A DNA stretch of 64,000 nucleotides from Gibbula magus (taxonomy: Eukaryota > Mollusca > Gastropoda > Trochida > Trochidae): NCBI GenBank assembly GCA_936450465.1, contig OW388290.1:22309457-22373456 (forward strand), read 5' to 3'. The notes beneath the pieces were generated by a model. It saw nothing but the letters and a program-made list of their open reading frames with translations. It made no database searches and was not told the origin of the DNA. Of this stretch, positions 35,294-48,447 are shown one piece after another. Numbering within the stretch: position 1 is the first letter of the stretch; every line of letters begins with the position of its first letter. The translations under genes were made by a program, and so were the position numbers.

Positions 35294-38008
35294 ACTGTCA
35301 ATCAGTATCACTTGGTTGATCTAGAGTTAGTTCCCTTGACATATAATCTCTTTAGGACTTTCGCGGTTTGATCGCAATTTGACATCGCCATACAGCTTGA
35401 CGTAGTCGCAAATAATACACGTCATGTTGAACCCTCGAATCCTGTGACAGTCGTCAGCTGACTATTATAGCGAATACATTTTAATCCTTAGGCACATTTT
35501 AATATTTCCTTTTGTAATTTTGAGGAATGGGTTTTATTATTTAGAATGTAAAAACACGCTAAGATTCCCAGACTGCACATGGAGGCATTGATCCTATCCA
35601 TCTGTTGTTACAGAAGGTACAATACCAAGATGTATAAATACAAAATGCTTCAAGGTAAGTGTCAATGTTGATATAAACATTTAGGAAACAAGGAAAGTTT
35701 TAGGAAACACAAGTTTTATTAACACATTTAAGCTTTATTAAGTAGTTTATCTGTCAATTACTATAGCTAAACCAATTATCGAAATACATTGGTATCTGTC
35801 ACAGAAGTAGAACTGAAGTGTATAATAATTTACATAACTTGTGAAACTAAGTGAAACTAGTGAAACACTCTCACAAACGCAACTTCACAGTCACAGAAAT
35901 GTTTCATTACGTTCGACATGATTAGAGGCATACATGAACGATATAGATCATTCTTCCGAATGTACATTTTAACATCAAAATAAAGGTATTTGATAAGTTT
36001 ATGTAAATATACAATGTATGCCTGTACCTATTTCGGAGACGACTTTCAATCAGATTTCTTATCAAGATATAATCAGTGATTAACTTAATAAGTCACTAAA
36101 TTTCAGTTTAAATCACTGACAAATCAGCGAAATCTTCAAAATTATATGTGACGTTGTCATATAGGATTTATCAAGATAATGTATATGTAATTGTATACTG
36201 ATCTGTTGTCAACGAGACCGCACTTCTAAGACTTCTGTTAGACCACGGACCACCAAACTGAATCTTTTGATATGCTCATGAGATAACAATAAAACATTGT
36301 TTTACCTTTTGCATTATGTAATGTTTTCTTTTCAACGCGCATGCTGTATATTATACTTACAAGAGTATGAGTCTAACACGAGAGTGGGGACAAGGGAATT
36401 GATTCAAAATGAAATATTCAATTATAGGAACATGACTGTGATAAATACTTCATATAATATTCTCGTCGAATTTGCTTGAAACAATGTACATTAATCATTA
36501 GAGACATCTAATGATATACTGCCATGAAGACTGGTGTTTATATCCGATTGTTTAAAGCTGTCCATATGTTCATATTCATGATTGTGACCTTGACATCACA
36601 TACGTATTTACATCAGTTTGCAATTACCCTCAGCATGGAAGAAAGCAATATTTTACTACCCTATTTTCAAACAAATTAACATCGTTTATACCTACCAGTT
36701 GACATCCTCAAGATGCCTCTCAAGTTCTCATTGTTGAATTTCACATCATATTATGTTAATATATATTTGTTATTGGTCAGTACAATCAAATAACTTAAGG
36801 CAAACGCTTCTACTCAATCAATACAAATACGATAGTTACACAAAAATAGCCCATTAATAATTCTTGTTCGTGATGAGAAGCTAGTTTTACAAACATCTGA
36901 TCGTTTTGTCTCAGGTACCTCGTCAGCATATCGTGTAGCGGTGTGAAGGTCTCCACTAATGGTTGATTGCCTAATCGATTAGTTTTCGTTTCCCTGTATC
37001 GGCATCTGTGAAGTAAAAATGTTATAATCATTCAGTATGATTTCGCAACAGATAAGTATATGTTAAACAAACATTTATAAATCATAAAACTGTTTTTCTT
37101 CTGTTGAATATAAACAAATGTGTATATGCTAAATAACCGTTTGTCAATAACATTTGCAAGGAATGAACCATCCAATAGACAGCTATATGAACTGTCAAGA
37201 CAACGAATGAAACGTTTTGTCCTATTCCATTGTTTACTTTGTTGTATCAGGATTGATGCCGATAACTCAGATTATTTAATTCAGTATGCCCAGTTCTACC
37301 CAATGTAAAACTCTTGGACTATAGGATGATTGGGTCATTCGTTGTGACAGATATGAAATTATTTCCGTTTTACATCTCTCGTACTTGACTATGGGTGTGT
37401 ACTGTTTTTGTCATTTGTATTCAATATCTAACAAATACCTTGTTTTCGACACATCAGCAGGATTGTATGTTATGTTGGACATGCAAGCAAAACACTAACT
37501 AAAAGTCAATAATGGTAATTTGGGTTGGTTTTAGTAACTCAAGTCATTACATTTGTATATAGAGAGTTTGGTCAAACTCGGGATGAAGTCAATGTGCTGT
37601 TATGTGAACTTCCACGGGACCGGCGTAATAAAAGTATATTATTTCACTCTCAGGCATACAGACTAAGGAACCTTCCTCAGAATTGGACATTTAAGAATGC
37701 AAAACTACACAAGAATATACACATCAGTTCCCAATCTCTGGTGGCAATGTTAGTTATGCTTTTACATATATTCGATCACCTAGGACCGTTTTCCTTAAGT
37801 AGAAGCTTACAAACGACATCGCCATCAATCAGTTCTCGTGTTACTCTGTACAAGTATCATGTTATTAATGAGATCACAACGTTCATCTCATATATCAGCT
37901 ATACATGGCGAGCCAGATATGGAGATAGCAATAACTTAAGTTGTTGTTAGGAATAACGTTGTTGAAGCCATCAGAGGCTGATGTACACCACAGGGCAGAT
38001 CACAATAC
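35294..38008. other. Non-coding stretch with two weak open frames
   Basis: 37525-37950 (plus, 141 codons) is the longest open frame here outside repeats; it is mixed in composition, begins without an initiator context and resembles nothing known to me. A minus-strand frame at 37020-36810 follows an acceptor-like T-rich tract ending CAG. Neither is supported enough to call a gene. Confidence 0.3.
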
Positions 38009-38238
38009 CTATCTGTTGTCAAGGTATTGATGTCCACAAGCTACCCACCAAATTTCGTTATCATTTTGTAAACGATTTCTGAGAAAAACTGTCCCCTTTG
38101 AAGTGATCATATATAAAGCCCCAAAACAGAACTAAGGCAACAAAGGTAAGAAAATATATTCCTATCATCTCAGACGGACTGACACAGGGATGAGCGGAGC
38201 TCAAACCTATACCCCCTTTCCACCACCTGGCGGGGGTA
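38009..38238 (+). mobile_element. Family R2 relic
   Basis: It retains TTTCTGAGAAAAACTGTCCC, a CGGACTGAC remnant, GAGCTCAAACCTATACCCCC and the closing TGGCGGGGGT. The hairpin loop is altered (CCACCACCTGG) and the tandem units are gone. Left end not defined. Confidence 0.6.
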
Positions 38239-39412
38239 ATAAAAAGGCAGCACACTGTACATGTAAAGGAAAGATATGAAGACAACCCATGTGTCTTCCT
38301 GAACTCGCTAATTACACAGTAAGCATTACTATATCTAATTTCAAATAATAAACGGAAACGCCTTTATGAGTTCAATTGGTAATCTCATTACTGTACTTTA
38401 AACAGCTCATTACCATTTCAGTGAGGTGATTTTGCTTTATAAAGAGCCAGCGGATCTCTTAATGATCATTATAAAGGAGAATCATTCCTAACCCCGACCT
38501 AGTCATCCTTTGCATTGATTCATCATTATCACATCAATGCAAATTAGATGAAAATCAAAAGAATTTATGAGTATCATTTAGCCTTGTTAGTGTTGATGAG
38601 TCAGGAGAACGGTATGTTATGTGCCTCTCTCTTTGTCCAATTACTGCTCCGGGGCTTGACTGCTTGGTTTTTCTCTTGCTCTGTCTCTCATGAACAATAT
38701 GTACACATTGATGAATTTAATTGTTTGTTTGCAACAATACATCTTTATAATTTATATCAATAACTTATATCCCCTGATCAGTAATATTTTCCATTTCTAT
38801 TTTAGTTCATACTTGTATGTCACATTGATTTAATATATAGGAAATAAATTATGGTTTGTTCCAAATCAATTTACATACATGTAGTGGAATCACTGTACAT
38901 TTAATTATTTCATACAATAAAATATCCTGAGAAATTTCAAAGCCAAGGGCCTGTATTTTCGACGCGGTCTGAGTACTGAAATAGTAGAAACTTAATGTTA
39001 ATGCATGGTACACTGGTCAATCTTAGCTCTTAAAAAGCTTCAAAAAATATATCACTTGGTCATTAGAATGACATTGTTTATAGACTCTCCGGCCGATTTC
39101 AATTTGACAAATTGGAGGTGTCTAGGAAATATGTTGAGAATCAATAAAAACGTGTCAACAGCTTGGGACATGGTACATGTATATGTTTTTTTCTATTAAC
39201 ATTTCGCAAAAGTCATATGACACACTTTCGAGTGTAATAATTTCTTTATTACCCATTTTATTCCCTTTGAATCTGGTACAAATTGTCAGGAGACGGTCAA
39301 CTTCTCTTGCGACGACAATCCACAGCGACGTCATGAATAATTGTTTTATGACGTCACAGACGACGAAAGGGAATTCGCGGGAAAACAGTAGTTGCTAGGA
39401 AAAAGTGATATG
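38239..39412. other. Non-coding stretch
   Basis: Nothing recognised. Confidence 0.3.
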
Positions 39413-39661
39413 TGCACATGTGCTCAGTTGGTAGAGTGTCCGCTCATCACCCGGAAGGCCGGGGTTCGATTCCCGGTTGCGTCATACCAAAAGACGTTAA
39501 AAGATGGGAGTTGTTGCTGCCTTGCTTGACACTCAGCATTATTAGGACAGAACAACGCTTTAGCTGGCGCTGCACTGTGTCTGCCGGGTGCTATTTGCAC
39601 ACAACACATTTCCATTGTACATTGTATTACGGACAATAAAGAGTTATTATTATTATTATCA
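39413..39661 (+). mobile_element. tRNA-derived SINE, second family
   Basis: The tRNA-like head has a CTCAGTTGGTAGAG A-box region and a GGGTTCGATTCCC B box. The body includes GTTGTTGCTGCCTTGCTTGACA and CTTTAGCTGGCGC blocks, and the 3' end is AATAAAGAG followed by a TTA repeat, the usual SINE tail form. The acceptor stem no longer pairs, so this is not a working tRNA gene. No clear target duplication was seen. Confidence 0.75.
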
Positions 39662-39812
39662 ATAATATTAACTCAACTCAATTTTCAACCATATGGGTAT
39701 TAAATCTCATTATAACAATTTACATGACCGATTCTAAGTTGTGTTAGATCACATGTTAAATAAATGGATCTTTAGTATTTCTAATTTGACTAACGTATAC
39801 TTTGTTAAGGTG

Positions 39813-39815
<3 letters not shown>

Positions 39816-39867
<52 letters not shown>
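39816..39867. repeat. (TA)n microsatellite, 52 bases
   Basis: Uninterrupted alternating TA. Confidence 0.97.
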
Positions 39868-39869
<2 letters not shown>

Positions 39870-42800
39870 ATATATTGCAGAATCAAGAGACGAATATTAT
39901 ATCTACATCTTTGACAAATAAGTATTAAATTGTTTGTTGAGCGACTTAAATGTCAAACAAAATATCATAACCTTATTTTCTTTAAAAATATGTGCTCAGT
40001 ACACTTGATTTGAAAACCCGTTCATAGATTATAATTTCTGGTAACGCAAAAACGTTTTGAATCTACAGTGAATTAAATATCAAAACTAAAAAAAATAATT
40101 TTGATTATATTGATTGTATCGAACATAAATGGTTTTATATGAGAAAGCCACTAAAAGTTGTTGAGGAACACTCGATTTCACCGATGATTTCTTTAAAATA
40201 AGATATGGCGACGTGATTTTCAACTCTTTGATTGCAGATGCACGGACGAAATGCTACAATTTGAAAGTTACGGCAATTTTTCAAACGATAAATTATGCAA
40301 ATAATAACAATAAACATGAACAATATAACAGAGCAAAGTTTTCTTGGGACGGTAGACATAGGGGATGGGTGAAACATTTCAATAGCAATATCACAGTGAG
40401 TTGAAGAGGAAAAGAGTAACGAAGTTGATCCTTACACGAGGGTGATAATGTGTGCGCGCTTTGTTGCGTGGAGTATAGAGTATAGCGGTAGAAGTATCCT
40501 CATTAGATGTCCAAATTGATATATGATACTCAGATTAGTGACTATGTTATACAGCGTGAACAGAAGGATTAAGTGATGAACGTTATGAATCATAACAAAT
40601 TGTATATTTTATCTTTGATCGTTGTATTAAATACAACCATTGATAGACTTATTTTATCTACCAATTACAAGCAATGATAATTATTCAACAATATTTGACA
40701 AATGACAGCAATTAATATCTGTCAAATTGATCTTCAACATCAACTACACCACGCTAGTTATTGGACATATGGCAATAAAGAGAATAAATCAGAAGTGTCC
40801 GCAACAATAAACGGGTTCCAGAAATAAAGATTCAAGAATACATGCACACCGGTAATTGGGTCCTCATGAGACCTGGACATTGCCTTGTGATTAGTGCACA
40901 TAGATAGACCAGACAAAGACGCCATTGTCAGACAACAGCTGATGCAGTGTACATTTAGGATAATCACTGGCGAGGATAATGGTATATATGCTTCTATCAG
41001 ACGATGTGCATTGATGGTGGTTTAGCTGTTTAAATAGCATATAGCCTTTATTTGATTTATCTGAGATAGTTGTTGATGAATGAATCAAACGCGTATTGTT
41101 CTTCACTGTCAACACATCCAATGTCAACCGAATTACGCATCATACGATCAGGCAGAGCACATTTTTGAAGAATGGTTAATTGAATAGTTTCCAATGTTGA
41201 ATTGAGTAAGGAAATGTCAACTCGATGATAAAGTACTAGTCAACAACAATTGTTGATTCATACTTTGTCCGATCACCTCGTTTCATCACTGTTATTTGGC
41301 TGATGTTCCTTGGTATCAGTTCTTAGACTTCTAGAGCTGACTAATTGCTGGAAAGTGCGACTTGTCAGATCAGACAAAGGTATTTATTACTTTGTCCTGG
41401 GTAATATTGTGATTGAATGAGGTTATTAGTCTAGTACCAGCTACACTACACTATTTCTAATTTAAAAGTTGGCCTGAACTTGTACACGTTCTGTATTCTA
41501 CCATGACATTGCTGGATACTCGATTCTTATTGGTTCTCAAGAACAATAAAACGTAATCAATTCTGGATTGAACCTCCTCTGATTTTAGCGCCGCTTCACC
41601 GCGTTAACACGCATCGCATTCGCATTTTCATTTTCAATTTTCAATTTACTCGCTATCAATCCAGTATAACATGTCTCTGATTTTCAAACACAGTAGATTT
41701 ATCTCCTAAATAATCAATGCAAATGGCCAAGTTACTGTAGGAATTAAATTGGTTAAGCTCAATTCATTTCAGTGTGCTAGTTAACACTTGATTACTTTGT
41801 ACATAGCACTGTACACAAGCAGTTAGTAATGAATGTATTTCACTTAAATGCTCATAAAAGGTCTACAACAATCTGAAATTTAAAATGAAAATGCTATTGT
41901 CAATGTTGTTCAGTGACGAATTGATGCCACACAGAAAAACATATAGTATGAGATGGATGTGTTGTAGTCAAGTATAACAGTTTGATTACATAACAGTTCG
42001 TATGAATGTATTCAAAAGGAGGAAGGAGGAGAATTTGTCCGAAATAACTGCTATGTCAGTTCAAATTGTATAATGCATATAACTTATTGTACATTGTACA
42101 GTGATGTCATCATACAAATTACTTTATCATCCAGTGGACTCTCATAATTTCGACTTACAAATTTGCTAAAATGAAACGATCGATTTCAAAGTAACACTGT
42201 GTGAGTATATTCCTAGTTTCTAACCGTACAGACAACACGTTCCCAGGGGAACTAATTTAAACCTCTTAATAGAATGTCTGGAGTCTTGATATTCTGCCTT
42301 CCACTGATCCACGGAATTCTCTGATCTTGTACAGTCACCTGTTGATTGACTTTATTTTACCTTACAGGGAAAGAGTATAACGTTTGCTGTGGGTGTCAAG
42401 AGTTCGCATGAATTAGAAGAATAACTAACAAATAACAAAAAACTGACTATTACGTTTCTAAGTGGAACATAAAACGATTGTGATTTTAGTTGAGTTGAGA
42501 AAATCTTTCAATACTTACACATATTGAAGAGATGAAGGATGAGGAATATTCAGAAAGTACGATCAATTTGGAAACATTAAGCTTCTTCATACACATTGAC
42601 AAAAAATAAGTTCTCTTAAGTGATGGGAAAAAAGAATAATTTTGAATATAAAAAAGGCATCTCAAAGAATATACATTTTTTTTTAGATATTACTTTTTAG
42701 ACCTTCGGGTTTATTTCTCTTTCTTAACAAGGCAACATGTTACATTCTTCCTTTGCATAAACATACTAATTGAAGAAACCACGTCTTCAAAAAGAAATGT

Positions 42801-43027
42801 TTCTTTGAATTTGTTTTGTAAATTCTTATTTGAAAACGTTAGTCTAAAAAGAAATTCCTTGCAAGTGTTCTGGTTTCTTTCCGAAAAAGTCCACCACATG
42901 AATATCAGGGAATAAAAATGCTTTATTCTATCTCTGATCAGCACTTGTCCCAAAGAAATACTTAAATTGTGAGCATATCTGGCCGGTATCCTACAGATGT
43001 CAGGAAATCGGTCTTATCACCGCCATT
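39868..43027. other. AT-rich non-coding stretch
   Basis: No convincing gene, RNA or repeat in 3.1 kb. Confidence 0.4.
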
Positions 43028-43066
43028 CCCTGTCTCTTTCTCATTCTCTCTGTCTCTCTATCATTA
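43028..43066 (+). repeat. CT-rich polypyrimidine tract
   Basis: CTGTCTCTTTCTCATTCTCT and similar sequence, almost free of purines over about 40 bases. Confidence 0.7.
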
Positions 43067-43441
43067 AAATATCATTATTACCGCATTAAGGAGACGAAAA
43101 TGCTAACATTTAAATAGAATAGGTAAATGCCGCTTTAGAGTAGTTTCGCAAAAAAAACGTTCCTCCTTTTTTAACTTATTGATTATGTCTGCACGTTTCT
43201 ATTTGCATGTTCTGCTATTGTCAGAATAGAATGAGTGTTATTGATCAATTCCCACAAATAAGTGCCTCTTCCTATTGTGGAGGTTGCTTACCAGATTATA
43301 GAAGTATCTTTGTCCGAGACTTCTGCTCAACAACTCACGTCTCTGTTCAAAGCAAAAATAACTTTTGATTGTGACATTTTAGTGAAATGTTTCATGTTAA
43401 AATCCACTGAAAACCTATAACCACAATTTCAGAATTATGTA

Positions 43442-43547
43442 ATGGAGAATGCATGAGGAGCCGTGGATTCGTTAAAATAATCAACGAGCCCCGAAGGGGC
43501 GAGTTGATTATTTTTAACGAATCCACGGCTCCGAATGCATTCTCCAT
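43442..43547. repeat. Palindrome H3 with two tandem-GA bubbles
   Basis: Arms of about 51 bases close on a GCCCC-GAA-GGGGC tip. Complementarity breaks at two places only, apart from one extra A/T. At the inner site both arms read CGAG on the plus strand. At the outer site TGAG faces CGAA. Each gives a G.A/A.G pair flanked by Watson-Crick pairs. Confidence 0.9.
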
Positions 43548-43872
43548 CTTAATCCATGTATGACGTCACGAAACATACATATGTGATTATCTAGCATTAT
43601 AGACAATTCATTTCAATTATGGAACCTAACAAAAATATTATTTACAAATTTCGGTGCCCATTCATCGGATATGGTACACGTAGCTTTGGCCCTTATGAAA
43701 TGGATTCTTCCACGCACGTGCATGGCGCAAATCTTCCACGCAAAGCGATTTGACTGACAGCCAAACTCCTTCATTTCATGTGTTTCAGCACGATCCCCAC
43801 GCGTTTCACACTTTACCAGTCTTGTTTAGAATACAGGGATCTTACTGACAAACAATCAAATGATTACCAGCA

Positions 43873-43941
43873 GGCCCGGTAGCCGAATAGGTTAAGGCTC
43901 TGCGTAACAGTCGAAGGGTTACATGTTCGATTCCCGGGTCA
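43873..43941 (+). tRNA. tRNA-like relic (SINE head or tRNA pseudogene)
   Basis: GGCCCGG at the 5' side can pair with CCGGGTC. A D-arm-like GCCGAATAGGTTAAGGC and a B box (TGTTCGATTCC) are present. The T stem does not form properly and the anticodon arm is irregular, so a functional tRNA is unlikely. Confidence 0.4.
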
Positions 43942-44977
43942 GACATTACAAAAATAATCAGATATTTTAAGATTCTAATCAGATATACTAAGACAAAATA
44001 CATCAATCTTGAACAAATTACATTGTGAGCCATTACGAAAATGACAAAACCTGATACCCCTCCTGACTGGATTAGTCAATGACCAGTAGATTCTTAAAAA
44101 TAATCCACTGTAAACACAATAGAGTGACGTCATCACCATGGATTAATTCTAGTTATGGTCTATGGTCTTTTAAATCGAAGGGTTATCATGATAACCTTTA
44201 TACCATTAAGGAGATGTAATTTTCAAAATTAATATTCAGGGAACAATAAAGATTTTAAATGCGTTATTTTCATCCTTGCCATTTTTGTTTGAGCTCGAGA
44301 ATGATAATGATATGGATATCTGACTTTTGACCAGTATGCAATGAACGTTTTGGAAATAGGGTAAAATAGAAGAATATGTTTTATATAGAGATTCAGGGGA
44401 AAGACACTTTGTTGTTTTCACAGAAGAAACAACGCAACAAGAATTTAACTTATGAATACCAGTAGACCATTTGCATGTTTTTAGTCTTTTTAGTCTCGAA
44501 GCTTTGGCGTGATGTTTTGTGAGTTCATTCATAACAATAATTACAAACAAGCATCTTGTCTAATTTAGATACAAAAGGAACATGCGCAGATGATCTATTG
44601 ATCTATTGCCAGCTTTTTCCAAATAGGCAATGACCACATACCAATTGACTTGTAACATCATACAAAAATACATAATTCTGAACTATAATGTTTTGACATT
44701 TTGAAAGGGAACAATGGTTGACCGACTTTTTGGATAACCTGATGTTAATTAGTTGGTTATAAGGTAAATAACAGTTTCGACATGTACCTACAAATCCTGG
44801 TAAGATACAGTCTTGCGATCCAAGCAGGGAGGAGGATATTCGCGTTGAGAAAATGTGCAACTTGGGAAGTACATGTAATAAGAATACCATGTGCATAAAC
44901 TTCTTAAGCCTGATATCTTATCATTGCTGTAAGATGTAGGTCTAAGACGTAAGATAAAGTCAGCGGAGAAAAGCTTA
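43942..44977. other. Non-coding flank of the satellite array
   Basis: No recognised feature. Minus-strand open frames running out of the satellite end here, at 44904 and 44788, without any domain. Confidence 0.35.
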
Positions 44978-46979
44978 GAAGTAGAAGACATGAAATAAGG
45001 AGGATTTCTGAATAGTGAAAGGAGTCGAAGTTGAAGACATGCAATAAGGAAGATTTCTGAATAATGAAAGAAGTCGAAGTTGAAGACATGCAATAAGGAG
45101 GATTTCTTAGTAGTGAAAGGAGTCGAAGTTGTAGACATGCAATAAGGAATATTTCTGAATAGTGAAAGGAGTCGAAGTTGAAGACATGCAATAAGGAAGA
45201 TTTCTGAATAATGAAAGAAGTCGAAGTTGAAGACATGCAATAAGGAGGATTTCTGAATAGTGAAAGAAGTCGAAGTTGAAGACATGCAATAAGGAAGATT
45301 TCTGAATAGTGAAAGAAGTCGAAGTTGAAGACATGCAATAAGGAAGATTTCTGAATAATGAAAGAAGTCGAAGTAGAAGACATGCAATAAGGAAGATTTC
45401 TGAATAATGAAAGAAGTCGAAGTTGAAGACATGCAATAAGGAGGATTTCTGAATAGTGAAAGAAGTCGAAGTTGAAGGCATGCAATGAGGAGGATTTCTG
45501 AATAGTGAAAGAAGTCGAAGTTGAAGACATGCAATAAGGAAGATTTCTGAATAGTGAAAGAAGTCGAAGTTGAAGACATGAAATAAGGAAGATTTCTGAA
45601 TAGTGAAAGGAGTCGAAGTTGAAGACATGCAATAAGGAAGATTTCTGAATAGTGAAAGGAGTCGAAGTTGAAGACATGCAATGAGGAGGATTTCTGAATA
45701 GTGAAAGAAGTCGAAGTTGAAGACATGCAATAAGGAAGATTTCTGAATAGTGAAAGAAGTCGAAGTTGAAGACATGCAATAAGGAGGATTTCTGAATAAT
45801 GAAAGAAGTCGAAGTAGAAGACATGAAATAAGGAAGATTTCTGAATAGTGAAAGAAGTCGAAGTTGAAGACATGCAATAAGGAGGATTTCTGAATAGTGA
45901 AAGAAGTCGAAGTTGAAGACATGCAATAAGGAAGATTTCTGAATAATGAAAGAAGTCGAAGTAGAAGACATGCAATAAGGAAGATTTCTGAATAATGAAA
46001 GAAGTCGAAGTTGAAGACATGCAATAAGGAGGATTTCTGAATAGTGAAAGAAGTCGAAGTTGAAGACATGCAATAAGGAAGATTTCTCAATAGTGAAAGA
46101 AGTCGAAGTTGAAGACATGCAATAAGGAAGATTTCTGAATAGTGAAAGAAGTCGAAGTTGAAGACATGCAATGAGGAGTATTTCTGAATAGTGAAAAAAG
46201 TCGAAGTAGAAGACATGCAATAAGGAAGATTTCTGAATAGTGAAAGAAGTCGAAGTTGAAGACATGCAATAAGGAAGATTTCTGAATAATGAAAAAAGTC
46301 GAAGTTGAAGACATGCAATAAGGAAGATTTCTGAATAATGAAAGAAGTCGAAGTTGAAGACATGCAATAAGGAAGATTTCTGAATAGTGAAAGAAGTCGA
46401 AGTTGAAGACATGCAATGAGGAGTATTTCTGAATAGTGAAAAAAGTCGAAGTAGAAGACATGCAATAAGGAAGATTTCTGAATAGTGAAAGAAGTCGAAG
46501 TTGAAGACATGCCATAAGGAAGATTTCTGAATAGTGAAAGAAGTCGAAGTTGAAGACATGCAATAAGGAGGATTTCTGAATAGTGAAACAAGTCGAAGTT
46601 GAAGACATGCAATAAGGAGGATTTCTGAATAGTGAAAGAAGTCGAAGTAGAAGACATGAAATAAGGAGGATTTCTGAATAGTGAAAGGAGTCGAAGTAGA
46701 AACCATGAAATAAGGAGGATTTCTGAATAGTGAAAGAAGTCGAAGTAGAAACCATGAAATAAGGAGGATTTCTGAATAGTGAAAGGAGTCGAAGTAGAAA
46801 CCATGAAATAAGGAGGATTTCTGAATAGTGAAACAAGTCGAAGTAGAAGACATGAAATAAGGAGGATTTCTGAATAGTGAAAGAAGTCGAAGTAGAAGAC
46901 ATGAAATAAGGAGGATTTCTGAATAGTGAAAGGAGTCGAAGTAGAAGACATGAAATAAGGAGGATTTCTGAATAGTGAA
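44978..46979. repeat. 49-bp satellite array, about 41 units
   Basis: The unit runs GAAGTTGAAGACATGCAATA to GAATAGTGAAAGAAGTC, 49 bases, tandem over 2.0 kb. Units vary at a few fixed places: GTT/GTA, GCAAT/GAAAT, GAAG/GAGG, AGTG/AATG and AAGTC/GAGTC. On the minus strand the unit has no stop in any frame. Because 49 is not a multiple of three, each frame cycles through all three phases of the unit, giving open frames of 649, 614 and 410 codons with a 49-residue period. These are a property of the repeat, not evidence of a protein. The first unit and the last several share the GTAGAAG-GAAAT-GAGG variant, while the middle is mostly GTTGAAG-GCAAT. Confidence 0.95.
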
Positions 46980-48093
46980 CTGACCAGAGGTGTAGGAAGA
47001 TATACTTACTCCGTCAAAGGGCAGTAAATGAGTAAAGTGTACACACGCAATCGCGTGCTGAACTAACGTAGCCGTTACATCTCCGCTTATCCACCAATTA
47101 CTGGGTCCTTTTCTAGGGAGGAAAAGGTAAGTAGATTTGTCTTTTAAATCCTAAATTAGACTTTTTTGTAAATACTTTAGAAAATCGAACTATTTCAATT
47201 GTATACTTTGAAATAACAGGAATTGATCGAACTCAATAGATTCCCACCGATAGCTGTCAAAGCGAAGGGAGTTAAAACAGAGTTCGCATTCCATACACTG
47301 ATAGTTGTCATAGCCAAGAGAGATAAAATAGTTTGCATTGTAAGTACCTAAGAGTAAATACAAAGAAATTTTGATAAACGATTTCAATCTCTCAAAGGAG
47401 GTTTATACATGTTAATTTGAAAATACTGATGTACATGTAACATGTTTTGAGATATATCAAAATAATCAAACTAATCCACGGCGCATATGATCTAAATTGT
47501 GAAACAGTTTATATTTTGTCACAGGAAGTATGAAATTATTGATGTGAACAAGAACCTTTCAAAGCCATTTTTCTTTTTCTATGTACAGTTTAAAAACTCT
47601 CTGGCATGCAAAATCGATATATGTAATTAACAGACTCCAGAGGGCATAAAACGACAAATTTAAAAAAGAAAATATGTGAATGAATTACTGATCGTGCAAA
47701 TGGTATTGTAGATTAAATTGGATGGATGTCATATGTCCATATTATATACAGTGAATGATAATATTTAAATATGGTCAAATCAGTTTAAATAACCGTTCCT
47801 TAGATAAATATAATACATTTATGATCAAATCTCTTGTTTTAGTTGTTCAATGTCAATATTATTGTTTTGGTGTTTCGTAATGTTTTGTTGTTAATTAATT
47901 GAAGGTACAACAAAGCAAAGTAGCTGTTCTTGTCTTTTGTGTTTAGTGGGCTGATGGCATGACATTACATTTACATTACATGTTTATGTAGAATGGCGAG
48001 TGGGCAATATAGAGTCGATACTCAGAGCTTTCACGACATGGGCGTAGAGCATTAATACAGGTTGTAAAGCTACATACGACTGTCGGAAGGTTT
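46980..48093. other. Non-coding stretch
   Basis: AT-rich; no gene, RNA or repeat recognised. Confidence 0.35.
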
Positions 48094-48105
48094 CAAAAGC
48101 TATCG

Positions 48106-48394
48106 GGGCGGGATAGCGCAGTGGTTAGCGCGTTCGGCTTCGGATCAAGAGGTCCGCCGTTCGAATCCAGCCAGGGGCACGGCAACTTTGTCTGCAGTAG
48201 AGAATTGTTCTACACTGAATTTCAGCATAGTACCACCCACGGTACGCTAGTTCCAGCCGTTGCTCGCAGGTTTCACCACAGTGCCTAGCAACATGCATGG
48301 CGTTGTGGGCTTTCTCCCTGCCATAATACTAGCAGCCGCGATATAAGTGAAATACTCTTGAAAGCGGCGTTAAAACCAAACTCACTCACTCACT
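48106..48394 (+). mobile_element. tRNA-derived SINE, copy 2
   Basis: Same family as 10032-10345, with intact A box and near-intact B box (GTTCGAATCC), the GCGGCGTTAAAAC end and a CTCA repeat. A perfect 12-base target duplication CAAAAGCTATCG flanks it (48094-48105 and 48395-48406). Confidence 0.92.
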
Positions 48395-48447
48395 CAAAAG
48401 CTATCGTTTTTTTACAACGAAAAATCACCAATTATAAGGCTTGTTAA

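Noticed and set aside
36810..37020. Minus-strand exon after a T-rich tract ending CAG
   Set aside because: One acceptor-like site and a 60-70-codon frame are not enough; no partner exon or homologous domain was found nearby.
37525..37950. 141-codon plus-strand frame as a gene
   Set aside because: Its length is possible by chance in the window. No domain, no initiation context, no polyadenylation or splice evidence, and it contains no motif I recognise.
39413..39485. Functional tRNA gene
   Set aside because: The acceptor stem does not pair and the sequence continues into a SINE body and TTA tail.
43873..43941. Functional tRNA gene
   Set aside because: The T stem and anticodon arm do not form a normal cloverleaf although A- and B-box-like sequences are present.
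44788..46951. Long minus-strand open frames of 410-649 codons as real repetitive proteins
   Set aside because: They overlap each other in different frames and arise from a 49-bp satellite unit that has no stop on that strand. There is no start context, promoter or non-repeat domain.
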